Positions 18,137 through 26,040 are shown, numbered from the stretch's first letter. The stretch is DNA of 64,000 nucleotides from UBA4416 sp943362175 (GCA_943362175.1 CALRIU020000016.1:1-64000), one strand, 5' to 3'. A program made the numbers and translations. Notes: a model not told the origin generated them from the letters alone.

Positions 18137-18655
18137 TTATTTCTTAGGATTTTTTACCAGTTTCAGTACCGGGATAATGTAGCGAAACGTCAATTTATGG
18201 TGGCTTAGCTCTTTCAAAACATCCATTTTATCCGCATAAAAATTATAGCCGTAGTACATATTGAAATTGTAGAAAGCAAGACCGATCAGTGGCTTGATGC
18301 CATAAATTTCGTTATTGGTGACTTTGTTATAATTCAATCCCACACCCAGGCAAAAGCCGCCAAATAATCCCAGATCACTTTCCACCGAATACAGGCCCGG
18401 ATGCCTGAGGTCGTGCTTATAAGACACCACAGCACCGAACATGCCTCCTATGGCGGGTGTTACCAGTACCGAATGCGGATTAATGGCGACTCCTGCCGTA
18501 ACCATGGAAGATTTAAACCCTTCGTATCCGGCAGTAATGGCAAGGTAAGGTGGAACATGCTCACCGAGATACGGCCACTTGTACCTGGTCTTTTTTTTCT
18601 GCGCAAAGCCACACACATGGAGGCATAACAGTATGAGAATAATCCGGTATTTCAT
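18137..18655 (-). CDS. Secreted/outer-membrane protein of unknown function
   Basis: A 172-residue protein with a signal peptide (MKYRIILILLCLHVCGFAQ). The mature chain is rich in Gly, Tyr and Phe with strand-like segments (GLFGGFCLGVGLNYNKV, PLIGLAFYNFNMYYGYNF), as in a small beta-barrel. I do not recognise a family. It lies 66 bp upstream of the response regulator on the same strand and could share its transcript. Confidence 0.65.
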   Translation of the reverse strand: MKYRIILILLCLHVCGFAQKKKTRYKWPYLGEHVPPYLAITAGYEGFKSSMVTAGVAINPHSVLVTPAIGGMFGAVVSYKHDLRHPGLYSVESDLGLFGGFCLGVGLNYNKVTNNEIYGIKPLIGLAFYNFNMYYGYNFYADKMDVLKELSHHKLTFRYIIPVLKLVKNPKK

Positions 18656-18719
18656 AACTAAATCGGATAAATAACGGCAATCAGGTTGTAAAAGTATTGG
18701 TATTCCATATTAAGGATTA

Positions 18720-18739
18720 ATTTTAACACAGGTAATTTT
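18720..18739. promoter_or_regulatory. Imperfect Crp/Fnr-type operator before the regulator's own gene
   Basis: ATTTTAACACAGGTAATTTT matches the perfect palindrome at 19341-19360 in its left half and centre (TTTTAAC, CAGGT). It ends 11 bp before the ATG at 18751, close to where transcription would start, so it suggests autoregulation. Inferred from similarity of the two sites. Confidence 0.55.
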
Positions 18740-18750
18740 TGCGATACGAT

Positions 18751-19338
18751 ATGAAAAACCTTGCCCCGCTCAAACAGGCTCTGCAACACATGGCCGGACT
18801 CTCAGAAGCCGATTTCAAACTCTCTGAAGACTACTGGGTAGAAAAAGATTATAAAAAAGGCGAATACTATAACGAGTACCGGCATGTGTGCAAATACCTC
18901 GGCTTCACGACCGATGGCGTTTTCAGGTCCTATTACATCGATGCCAAAACCGAAGAAGAGAAAAATGTCTTCTTCTTCTCAAAAAACCAGATCGTGGTTT
19001 CCTACCAGAGCTTTGTCTCGCAGATGCCCTGCAACTATTACACACAGGCCATGACGGATGCGAAAGTATTATACATCCACATCGATCACCTGACGAAGCT
19101 CTACAGTCAATCCCATGCCTGGGAGCGCATCGGCCGCCTGATTGCTGAAATGGCCTTCGGCATTGCCATGCAGAGAACCGAAGGCTTTTTATTCCGCAGC
19201 CCCGAAGAGCGTTACCTGGAGCTGATCGCCCAGCATCCCGAGATCTTTCACAACGTGCCATTGTACCATATCTCTTCTTACCTCGGTATCCAGGGGCCTT
19301 CCCTGAGCCGCATCCGGAAAAGATTGGTGAGTAAATGA
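18751..19338 (+). CDS. Crp/Fnr-family transcriptional regulator
   Basis: A 195-residue regulator. The ATG at 18751 (MKNLAPLKQ) is preferred over a TTG at 18739 that falls inside the putative operator. The N-terminal two thirds form a cyclic-nucleotide-binding-like beta-roll (KKGEYYNEYRHVCKYLGF, FFFSKNQIVVSYQSF) without the arginine/phosphate signature of a true cAMP site. The C-terminal part (SPEERYLELIAQHPEIF, then ISSYLGIQGPSLSRIRKRL) is a Crp-type helix-turn-helix. No Cys cluster as in Fnr. The flanking palindromes suggest it controls itself and the alpha/beta hydrolase downstream. Confidence 0.9.
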   Translation: MKNLAPLKQALQHMAGLSEADFKLSEDYWVEKDYKKGEYYNEYRHVCKYLGFTTDGVFRSYYIDAKTEEEKNVFFFSKNQIVVSYQSFVSQMPCNYYTQAMTDAKVLYIHIDHLTKLYSQSHAWERIGRLIAEMAFGIAMQRTEGFLFRSPEERYLELIAQHPEIFHNVPLYHISSYLGIQGPSLSRIRKRLVSK

Positions 19339-19340
19339 CG

Positions 19341-19360
19341 ATTTTAACCCAGGTTAAAAT
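19341..19360. promoter_or_regulatory. Perfect palindromic operator before the alpha/beta hydrolase
   Basis: ATTTTAACC-CA-GGTTAAAAT is a perfect inverted repeat; the match extends one more base on each side (19340-19361). Its centre (19350.5) lies about 42 bp before the start predicted from the -7-like CACCTTTG at 19380-19387, the position used by class II Crp/Fnr activators. There is no -33 TTTG at the expected place, again fitting activator dependence. Confidence 0.7.
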
Positions 19361-19424
19361 CTTTCAGGATTTATCGCCACACCTTTGTTTCAGATTATTA
19401 CAAACCACTTAAACAAAGGAAATC

Positions 19425-20258
19425 ATGACATCAACCATTCAGGAACTTGAAAACGGCATTCAGAATGCTGCAAACAAAACCATCACCTCTAAAACCATCG
19501 TCTTTATTACAGGAGCCTTCGTGAGCCACCACGGCTGGAAAGAATGGCAAAACTATTTCGAGAGCAAAGGCTATACAACCATGGCGCCGGCATGGCCTCA
19601 CAAAGAGGGGACTGCTGCCGAGCTCAGGAACAGGCAGCCAAATGATACGGCGCTTGCTGCCTTGACCATGACAGAGCTGGTGGATCATTATGCCGCGATC
19701 ATTAAAGCGCTGCCGGAAAAACCAATCCTTATCGGGCATTCCCTGGGTGGCATGCTCACGCAGATCCTGCTGAACCGCGATCTTGCCCAGGCCGGCATTG
19801 CCATCCACCCTGCTCCACCCTTGGGCGTATTCCCTTATGAGTTCTCTTTCTTAAAAGCCGGCTGGAAAGTATTGGGACTGTTCACCTCCCTGAAGAAAAC
19901 CTACCTGATGTCGTTCAAAGACTGGCAATATGCCTTTGTGAACGGCATGTCGCTGGAAGACCAGAAAAAAGCCTACGAGGAAAATACCATCCCCGAGTCG
20001 AAGACCGTTGCCCGCGGTGCCCTGACCAGCGCCGCAAAAGTCGATTATGAAAAACAGCATGCCCCTCTGCTGATCACATCAGGCGACATTGACACCATTA
20101 TTCCGGCGCACCTGAATTACCGCAATTACAAAAAATACAAACCAAACGGCTCAGTGCTTGATTATAAGGAGTTCAAAGGCCGGAACCACTTCGTGGTGGG
20201 GCTTCCTACCTGGAAGGAGGATGCGGATTATATCCTGGAATGGATTCAAAAACATTAA
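19425..20258 (+). CDS. Alpha/beta-hydrolase
   Basis: A 277-residue cytoplasmic hydrolase. The nucleophile elbow is GHSLGG (Ser106), the acid is Asp221 or Asp223 in SGDIDTIIP, and the base is His255 in GRNHFVVG. The oxyanion region is IVFITGAFVSHHGW. It has esterase/lipase-like features but no substrate can be named. The gene follows a Crp/Fnr regulator and its operator, and precedes the TetR gene with fatty-acid-type targets, so a lipid or ester substrate is plausible (inference). Confidence 0.9.
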   Translation: MTSTIQELENGIQNAANKTITSKTIVFITGAFVSHHGWKEWQNYFESKGYTTMAPAWPHKEGTAAELRNRQPNDTALAALTMTELVDHYAAIIKALPEKPILIGHSLGGMLTQILLNRDLAQAGIAIHPAPPLGVFPYEFSFLKAGWKVLGLFTSLKKTYLMSFKDWQYAFVNGMSLEDQKKAYEENTIPESKTVARGALTSAAKVDYEKQHAPLLITSGDIDTIIPAHLNYRNYKKYKPNGSVLDYKEFKGRNHFVVGLPTWKEDADYILEWIQKH

Positions 20259-20281
20259 AAATCACATCTTATATTAAAAAA

Positions 20282-20297
20282 TATACCGATTGGTATA
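20282..20297. promoter_or_regulatory. TetR operator, copy 1 (own promoter)
   Basis: TATACCGATTGGTATA lies 20 bp upstream of the TetR start codon. It is the exact reverse complement of copy 3 and differs by one base from copy 2. Flanking AAA/TTT extends the arms to AAATATACC/GGTATATTT. Presumed autoregulation. Confidence 0.8.
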
Positions 20298-20317
20298 TTT
20301 TTTAATATATTTGTCCT

Positions 20318-20923
20318 GTGAAGCCAACTTTGTCCAAAGCCGAAAAAACGAAAGAATATATCATTGAGCGATCGGCTCCGGTATTCAATAAGAAGGGCTA
20401 TGCCGGCACTTCGCTTTCCGATATCATGGAGGTCACCGCCCTTACCAAAGGCTCTGTTTACGGGAATTTTGAGAATAAGGATGAGCTGGCAGTAGCGGTA
20501 TATCACTATAATTTTTATTCCCTGAGAAGGCGGATCGGACAGGACGTGAGGCTTCATGAAAAGGCGCTTGACAAGTTGCTAAGCATTACCAACTATTACC
20601 GCAACAACTGGAAGCAGGTCTGCGAGCGGGGCGGCTGCCCAATCCTGAATGCTTCCGTAGAAGCGGACGACCACCTGAGCTACCTGAAAAAGCCGGTACA
20701 GGACAGCATTAAGGTTTTTGTAAAGGACATCGTCTACATCATTGAGCTTGGGCAAAAGACCAGGGAATTCAAACGAAAGATCGATCCGGCGGAATATGCC
20801 TATCTGATCATTACGCTCCTGGAAGGCGCCATTATGATGCTTAAAACGATGAATAACCAACACCATCTGCTCTCGATGCTCGATCGCATCGATGCCATCA
20901 TCCACCATGAAATAAAGAAATAA
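20318..20923 (+). CDS. TetR/AcrR-family repressor
   Basis: A 201-residue one-component regulator beginning at a GTG. The N-terminal helix-turn-helix is clear (IIERSAPVFNKKGYAGTSL, SDIMEVTALTKGSVYGNF, ENKDELAVAV). The C-terminal region is the ligand-binding helical bundle, with a CERGGCPILNASVEADD segment typical of a TetR_C group. Identical palindromes in front of this gene, the thiolase operon and the SDR gene make a local regulon. Given the thiolases, an acyl-CoA or related lipid is a reasonable inducer, but this is inference. Confidence 0.93.
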   Translation: MKPTLSKAEKTKEYIIERSAPVFNKKGYAGTSLSDIMEVTALTKGSVYGNFENKDELAVAVYHYNFYSLRRRIGQDVRLHEKALDKLLSITNYYRNNWKQVCERGGCPILNASVEADDHLSYLKKPVQDSIKVFVKDIVYIIELGQKTREFKRKIDPAEYAYLIITLLEGAIMMLKTMNNQHHLLSMLDRIDAIIHHEIKK

Positions 20924-20939
20924 TTTTTTTAATCAAAAA

Positions 20940-20955
20940 TATACCGATCGGTATA
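20940..20955. promoter_or_regulatory. TetR operator, copy 2 (thiolase operon)
   Basis: TATACCGATCGGTATA is a perfect 16-bp palindrome, 22 bp upstream of the first thiolase start codon. It gives the consensus of the three operators. Confidence 0.82.
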
Positions 20956-20977
20956 AAAACCTAAACCCAAACATGCT

Positions 20978-22150
20978 ATGAAACCCGTTTACATTGTATC
21001 TGCCAGACGCACGCCTATCGGAGGCCTGCTGGGAAACCTGTCGCACCTGTCTGCCACTCAGCTCGGCGCTATGGCCATTCGCAGCGCCTATGACCATATC
21101 AGCCTCGACCCTGCCGCTATCGACAGTGTGTATATGGGCAATGTGCTAAGCGCCAATCTTGGACAGGCCCCCGCCAGGCAAGCGGCTATTTTTGCCGGTA
21201 TTCCGCATGAAAAAGATGCGACAACGATCAACAAAGTGTGCTCCTCGGGAATGAAAGCGGCGATGATGGCCGCCCAACAGATACAGCTGGGCCTGGAAGA
21301 CATCCTTGTGGCCGGTGGTATGGAAAGCATGAGCCATGTGCCACACTATGCCATGCTGCGAAGAGGCAACAAGCTCGGCGATATGACACTGACCGACGGC
21401 ATGACGAAGGACGGCCTGTGGGATGTCTATCATAACTTTCACATGGGAAGTGCGGCTGAACTGGGCGTGAAAAAATACGGCCTGAGCCGGGAAGCGCTGG
21501 ATGAATATGCCATCGGCTCCTACCGGAAGGCTGCGAAAGCCACGCAGGACGGCAAATTCGCCGGGGAAATCGTTCCGGTGTCCGTTGAAAGCAAACAGGG
21601 CACGGTCAGCATCCAAAGTGATGAGGATGTGGACAAGATCATCATCGATAAAGTCGCTAAGCTCAAACCCGTGTTTGAAAAAGACGGCTTACTGACAGCG
21701 GCCAATTCCAGCAACCTGAACGATGGCGCTGCCGCGCTGATCCTGGCTTCCGAAGAAAGCGTCAAAAAATACAATTTAAAACCGCTTGCCAGGATCGTGT
21801 CTTATGCCGATGCGGCACAGGCTCCCGAATGGTTTACCACCGCTCCTGCCCTGGCCATCCCGAAAGCGCTGAAGCTGGCAGGACTGAGCCTGGGCGATAT
21901 GGACTTTTTCGAGATCAACGAAGCGTATGCTTCCGTAATCCTGTCTATTCAACAGATCCTTGCCCTTGATCCGGCAAAAATCAATGTGTACGGCGGTGCT
22001 GTGGCGATGGGCCACCCGATCGGGGCATCGGGCGCACGCATCCTCACCACCCTGACTTCCGTGCTGAGGCAGGAAAAAGGGAAATATGGCATCGCAGCGA
22101 TCTGTAACGGCGGCGGCGGCGCCTCGGCGATGATTATTGAGAATTTATAA
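20978..22150 (+). CDS. Acetyl-CoA C-acyltransferase (thiolase)
   Basis: Thiolase of 390 residues, full length. All catalytic residues are present: Cys88 in NKVCSSGMKA, His346 in GGAVAMGHPIGASGA and Cys376 in CNGGGGASAMI, with NEAYAS in between. It cleaves 3-ketoacyl-CoA with CoA or condenses two acetyl-CoA molecules (biosynthetic or degradative). AtoB/PhaA-like rather than FadI-like by motif. Followed after 19 bp by a second, different thiolase and preceded by a TetR operator, so expression is probably repressed until an inducer is present. Nearest adjacent gene is the regulator itself. Confidence 0.95.
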   Translation: MKPVYIVSARRTPIGGLLGNLSHLSATQLGAMAIRSAYDHISLDPAAIDSVYMGNVLSANLGQAPARQAAIFAGIPHEKDATTINKVCSSGMKAAMMAAQQIQLGLEDILVAGGMESMSHVPHYAMLRRGNKLGDMTLTDGMTKDGLWDVYHNFHMGSAAELGVKKYGLSREALDEYAIGSYRKAAKATQDGKFAGEIVPVSVESKQGTVSIQSDEDVDKIIIDKVAKLKPVFEKDGLLTAANSSNLNDGAAALILASEESVKKYNLKPLARIVSYADAAQAPEWFTTAPALAIPKALKLAGLSLGDMDFFEINEAYASVILSIQQILALDPAKINVYGGAVAMGHPIGASGARILTTLTSVLRQEKGKYGIAAICNGGGGASAMIIENL

Positions 22151-22169
22151 TTTACCTCAAGCAACAAGT

Positions 22170-23447
22170 ATGGAAACAAACAGAGCGATCAAAAAAGTAG
22201 CGGTAGTTGGTTATAACCGTTTACCGTTTGCCCGGCAGAATACGGCTTATACCACGGCAAGTAACCAGGATATGATGACGGCCGCCCTGAATGGCCTGGT
22301 TGAACGCTACCATTTAAAAGGACAACTCCTGGGCGAGGTGGCGGGAGGAGCGGTTTTAAAACACAGCTCCGAACGCAATCTGATGCGCGAATGTGTGCTG
22401 GGCACTTCGCTGGATCCGTCCACACCCGCCTGCGATATCCAGCAGGCCTGTGATACGGGTATTGAAGCTGCTGTTTATATCGCCAATAAAATAGCCCTGG
22501 GTCAAATCGAGGCGGGCATTGCCGGAGGCGTTGACTCAACGAGCAATGTCCCCATTGTTGTCACTGAGCACCTCCGGACAACCTTACTGGCGGCAAACCG
22601 GGAAAAAACATTCGGCGGCAAATTAAAGCAGTTCTTTAAGATCCGCCCCAAAGACCTCGTTCCTGTTGTGCCTGCCGGTGGCGAGCCAAGAACCGGGCTT
22701 TCCATGGGCCAGCACACCGAGCTTACGGCAAAACATTACGGGATCAAACGCGAAGACCAGGATCAGCTTGCCCTGGAGAGCCATCAAAATATGGCAAAGG
22801 CTTATGATGAGGGATTTTTTAAAGATATGATTACGCCTTTTTTAGGTTTGGAAGCAGATAATAATTTAAGAAGGGACACTTCTCTTGAAAAACTCTCTAA
22901 GCTAAAACCTTCTTTCGATAAAGCAAGCGGGACCTTAACTGCCGGAAACTCGACGCCTTTTACAGATGGCGCTTCCTGTGTGTTACTGGCTTCGGAAGCA
23001 TGGGCCAATGAGCACCATCTTCCCATACTTGCTTATATCACCTTTGCCGAACTGGCCGCCATCGAATATGTGGAAAATAAGCACAACCTGCTCTTAGCGC
23101 CCGTACATGCAGCTAACCGCATGCTGAAGAAAGCAGAGCTCCGTTTACAGGATTTTGATTTTTATGAAATACACGAAGCTTTTGCTGCACAGGTATTAAC
23201 GACCCTCAAGATCTGGGAAAGCGAAGCCCTCAGCAAACAGTTCGGCTATGCGCCTTTGGGAAAGATAGACAGAGCCAGATTAAACGTCAAAGGCAGCAGC
23301 ATTGCCGCCGCTCACCCCTTTGCCGCAACGGGAGGACGGGTGATTGCCACAATGGCAAAACTATTGCACGAAAAAGGCTCCGGCAAAGGCTTTATTTCGG
23401 TGTGTGCCGCCGGTGGCCAAGGAATTACCCTGATTATGGAAAAATAA
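22170..23447 (+). CDS. Second thiolase, FadI-like
   Basis: A 425-residue thiolase. I use the ATG at 22170 (METNRAIKKVAVVG); the longer frame overlaps the preceding gene. Active residues: Cys94 in QQACDTGIEA, His382 in AAHPFAATGGR and Cys412 in CAAGGQGITLI, with YEIHEAFAAQ corresponding to the NEAFA loop. HPFAATGGR and the CAAGG ending resemble the FadI/MFP-beta branch used on longer 3-ketoacyl-CoA. The residue after the nucleophile is Asp instead of the usual Ala/Gly/Ser. No FadJ/hydratase-dehydrogenase gene is nearby, so its partner must be elsewhere. Confidence 0.9.
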   Translation: METNRAIKKVAVVGYNRLPFARQNTAYTTASNQDMMTAALNGLVERYHLKGQLLGEVAGGAVLKHSSERNLMRECVLGTSLDPSTPACDIQQACDTGIEAAVYIANKIALGQIEAGIAGGVDSTSNVPIVVTEHLRTTLLAANREKTFGGKLKQFFKIRPKDLVPVVPAGGEPRTGLSMGQHTELTAKHYGIKREDQDQLALESHQNMAKAYDEGFFKDMITPFLGLEADNNLRRDTSLEKLSKLKPSFDKASGTLTAGNSTPFTDGASCVLLASEAWANEHHLPILAYITFAELAAIEYVENKHNLLLAPVHAANRMLKKAELRLQDFDFYEIHEAFAAQVLTTLKIWESEALSKQFGYAPLGKIDRARLNVKGSSIAAAHPFAATGGRVIATMAKLLHEKGSGKGFISVCAAGGQGITLIMEK

Positions 23448-23497
23448 ATCATCCGGTTTTATCAATGGTATGAGCCGGGTAACACATCATCAAAAAA

Positions 23498-23513
23498 TAT
23501 ACCAATCGGTATA
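23498..23513. promoter_or_regulatory. TetR operator, copy 3 (SDR gene)
   Basis: TATACCAATCGGTATA, 18 bp before the SDR start codon, is the reverse complement of copy 1. It shows that the SDR gene has its own controlled promoter although it follows the thiolases. Confidence 0.8.
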
Positions 23514-23530
23514 ATAATATAAAAAATCAC

Positions 23531-24277
23531 ATGAAAACAAGCAAGCAAACCATTCTGATTACCGGCGGGAGTGCCGGGATAGGATTTGAAACCGCCAAAT
23601 TATTATCCGGAAAAGGTAACCGGGTCATCATTACCGGAAGAGATGCCAAACGCCTGGAGCAGGCGGCTTCACAGCTAGAGCATGTAACGGCTATCGTGAG
23701 CGATGTGAGTAAGGATGCGGATGTGAAAGCCCTGGTGGCAAGACTCAACACCGAATTCCCGGACTTAACAATGGTCATCAATAATGCGGGACGCGCTCTT
23801 TTATATGACATCGGAGAAAATGGTGCGAATGCGTTTGAAAAAGCCGCGGATGAAATGCATACCAATTACCTGTCGGTGATCCGGTTGAATGAGCTCCTGC
23901 TGCCATTGCTGAAACAACAGGAGGAAGCTGCTATTGTCAATGTCTCTTCGATTGTGGCTATTGTTCCCGGCTCCTTAGCCGGCTACTCGGCCAGTAAAGC
24001 AGCCCTGCATTCCTATACACAATCCCTGCGCTTCGCTCTTGAGGGAACGCCGGTTAAGGTATTTGAACTGATGCCCCCGTTGGTGAATACCGATTTTTCG
24101 CAAGCCATTGGTGGTGCCAAAGGCATTCCTCCTGCTGAAGTGGCACAGGAACTGCTAAATGCGCTGGAACATAACAGCTATGAGATCCATGTCGGGAATA
24201 CCGCTCATTTGTACAAGCTCTTTCTTTCCTCTCCGGCAGATGCCTTCCATCAAATGAACAGCCGCACAAACAGCTAA
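23531..24277 (+). CDS. Short-chain dehydrogenase/reductase
   Basis: NAD(P)-dependent oxidoreductase of 248 residues. The nucleotide-binding motif is TGGSAGIG (11-18), the structural motif NNAG (84-87), the catalytic Ser139 region NVSS, and Tyr152/Lys156 in GYSASKAALH. Length and the ending resemble DltE/YqjQ-like SDRs. Placed under the TetR operator, it may reduce a carbonyl or oxidise an alcohol in the same lipid-related pathway as the thiolases; substrate unknown. A small DUF2798 gene follows after 10 bp. Confidence 0.92.
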   Translation: MKTSKQTILITGGSAGIGFETAKLLSGKGNRVIITGRDAKRLEQAASQLEHVTAIVSDVSKDADVKALVARLNTEFPDLTMVINNAGRALLYDIGENGANAFEKAADEMHTNYLSVIRLNELLLPLLKQQEEAAIVNVSSIVAIVPGSLAGYSASKAALHSYTQSLRFALEGTPVKVFELMPPLVNTDFSQAIGGAKGIPPAEVAQELLNALEHNSYEIHVGNTAHLYKLFLSSPADAFHQMNSRTNS

Positions 24278-24287
24278 TACGGATCGC

Positions 24288-24521
24288 ATGAAACAGAAAA
24301 TCGCGTTTGCCCTCATCATGGGCATCATTACCACAGGCATCATTTCTTTTACGCTCGTTTCTATAAACATCGGTTATACACCGGCTTTCCTGAAGATATG
24401 GCTGCGGTCCTGGTTCGTGGCATACCTGGTGGTGATTCCGGCCATTTTAGTAATCGGCCCGTTTGTGCAGTCGCTCGTGGACAGGCTATTTAAAGAAGGA
24501 AAAAAAGAACAAGCGGAATAA
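24288..24521 (+). CDS. DUF2798 small membrane protein
   Basis: A 77-residue protein with two hydrophobic helices (about residues 5-27 and 40-66) separated by a short NIGYTPAFLKIWLRSWF segment. That arrangement and the ending VQSLVDRLF match DUF2798 proteins of unknown function. It is 10 bp downstream of the SDR gene and likely in its transcript, hence in the TetR regulon. Confidence 0.8.
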   Translation: MKQKIAFALIMGIITTGIISFTLVSINIGYTPAFLKIWLRSWFVAYLVVIPAILVIGPFVQSLVDRLFKEGKKEQAE

Positions 24522-24567
24522 AAAGAATATGACTGATATAAATAAAATACTCTGCTAATTCTATTTT

Positions 24568-24655
24568 TGGGCGTGCCGCTGCGCGGACAGGCTATCACTG
24601 CAATCTTTACTCCGCTACGCTGCGTAAAGGATTTCCGTTCTATCCTTCACGCGGT
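24568..24655. repeat. GC-rich structured intergenic element
   Basis: A 216-bp gap between DUF2798 and the thioesterase contains GGGCGTGCCGCTGCGCGG, then GTAAAGGATTTCCG and TATCCTTCACGCGG, with a small CCGC/GCGG hairpin. It is more GC-rich than the flanking AT-rich spacers. It resembles an intergenic element I associate with many Bacteroidota genomes; identity not proven here. Confidence 0.5.
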
Positions 24656-24737
24656 TTTACACGGCTTACTATTTTTTTTGTCACTGTTGGTGTTACAACT
24701 ATGATTTCTAAATAAACAACCATAAATTTATGCTCCT

Positions 24738-25181
24738 ATGAATCCCACCGACCAACTGTCCGTTCTGCAATCCTTTATTGGAAAAGAATTTACCGCTTCG
24801 CCCTCGCCTTTTATGCATTGGCTCAAACCCATCGTCTTATCCGCTGAAAGCGGGAAGCTGGCGTTTCAGTATACCGTCAGGAAGGAAATGACCAACCCCG
24901 TCAGGGGCCTGCATGGCGGCGTCACAGCAGCCATCATGGATGACATCATCGGCGCCACGATGTTCTCCCTGAACGAAGAGCACTTCTATACGACCGTGAA
25001 TAATGTGATCGATTACTTTTCACCGGCACGTGAAAGCGACCTGATTGTAGCTGAAACAAGCATCATCCGAAAAGGAAAGCAGATCGTGAACGCCCAGTGC
25101 GAGATCTGGAATGCCGATAAAACACGCCTGATCGCCAGGGGCTATTCCAATCTTCTGAAAACGACCCTGAAAAAAGAATAA
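24738..25181 (+). CDS. Hotdog-fold thioesterase (PaaI family)
   Basis: A 147-residue cytoplasmic acyl-CoA thioesterase-like protein. The PaaI signature GLHGGVTAAIMDDIIGATMF (residues about 56-75) contains the HGG turn and the catalytic-side Asp; it is followed by strands TVNNVIDYFSPAR and IVNAQCEIW typical of the hotdog fold. It should hydrolyse acyl- or aryl-CoA thioesters. It lies near, but not directly within, the thiolase/SDR regulon, with a repeat element between. Confidence 0.9.
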   Translation: MNPTDQLSVLQSFIGKEFTASPSPFMHWLKPIVLSAESGKLAFQYTVRKEMTNPVRGLHGGVTAAIMDDIIGATMFSLNEEHFYTTVNNVIDYFSPARESDLIVAETSIIRKGKQIVNAQCEIWNADKTRLIARGYSNLLKTTLKKE

Positions 25182-25310
25182 GCGTCCATCTATCAAAACC
25201 CTGATTATGAGCGCAGTATTCCGGGCTCTGTGCGGATTTAACCTTAAGCTCAAAAAAATAACAGATTTTTTTTAAGCGCTCATGCAGCGTTTTAAAAAAA
25301 GCGTGGTCTT

Positions 25311-25330
25311 ATAAGTAAATACTCACTTAT
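25311..25330. promoter_or_regulatory. Palindromic operator overlapping a start codon
   Basis: ATAAGTAAATACTCACTTAT is palindromic at 16 of 20 positions, with perfect 6-bp outer arms, and its last two bases are the A and T of the ATG at 25329. It has the look of a TetR-class or similar dimer site and would block transcription or translation start. The regulator is unknown. Confidence 0.55.
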
Positions 25331-26027
25331 GAAACCTTTCACCTTATTAGCCTTCGTATGTACCTTAGGTACAGCCTGTCTGAATGACGCAGTCGCACAG
25401 ACAGACTCCTCAAAAGCTCCCGCCGCCACGAAAAAATGGAGCCGCGAAATCGGGATCAATGTCTATTCATCCACAATCCGCGGCGGAAATTTTTACAGCG
25501 ATTACAAACCCCTTTATGATCATTATGCGGCGAGCGGCCTCTCTCTGAAGTTTTTTCATGGTAAAAGCGCGATCCGGAGCTCTGTTGACTATTTCCAGAA
25601 AATTATCCTGAACAGGGTCCGGGCGGTCCATGAGAGAGACATTTCGTTTAAAACCTTACAGGTTGCTGCCGGCTATCAACGGTATTTCGGCAATAAAAGG
25701 GCCATGCCTTACGTTTTTACGGATCTGTCGTACAGCTATGGAAAGGAACTCACGCGGACCCCTAATTACGATGCGCTCTACGACACCTTCCTGCCCTACC
25801 CCGGTTACATTTATGGCTATAATATGGCAACGGTCACAAGCCATGTATGGAGCGCCAGCCCGGGCATCGGCTTGCGGCTAAGACTGGGGAAGAACATCAT
25901 CCTAAATTTTGAAACAGCGGCTGAGTTCTTTTATATGAAAGAGTTTGGGTCCTATAACTACAAATCGCTCCGGACAACCGGGATCAACCTGAAACCCCTG
26001 AAATGCTCCTTTGGCTTCACATTCTAA
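25329..26027 (+). CDS. Secreted beta-barrel-like protein of unknown function
   Basis: A 232-residue protein with a signal peptide ending in NDAVAQ. The mature chain starts with KKWSREIGINVYSSTIRGGNF and has strand-like segments (ALYDTFLPYPGYIYGY, SPGIGLRLRLGKNIILNF) and a hydrophobic C-terminal strand (LKCSFGFTF), typical of outer-membrane barrels. I do not recognise a family. The start codon sits in a palindrome, and a predicted lipoprotein follows 13 bp later. Confidence 0.75.
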   Translation: MKPFTLLAFVCTLGTACLNDAVAQTDSSKAPAATKKWSREIGINVYSSTIRGGNFYSDYKPLYDHYAASGLSLKFFHGKSAIRSSVDYFQKIILNRVRAVHERDISFKTLQVAAGYQRYFGNKRAMPYVFTDLSYSYGKELTRTPNYDALYDTFLPYPGYIYGYNMATVTSHVWSASPGIGLRLRLGKNIILNFETAAEFFYMKEFGSYNYKSLRTTGINLKPLKCSFGFTF

Positions 26028-26040
26028 AAAAAGACCTCTC

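Noticed and set aside
24568..24655. Possible integron attC site
   Set aside because: Compact palindromic layout invites the idea, but no clear GTTRRRY/RYYYAAC core pair was found and there is no integron integrase or cassette array nearby.
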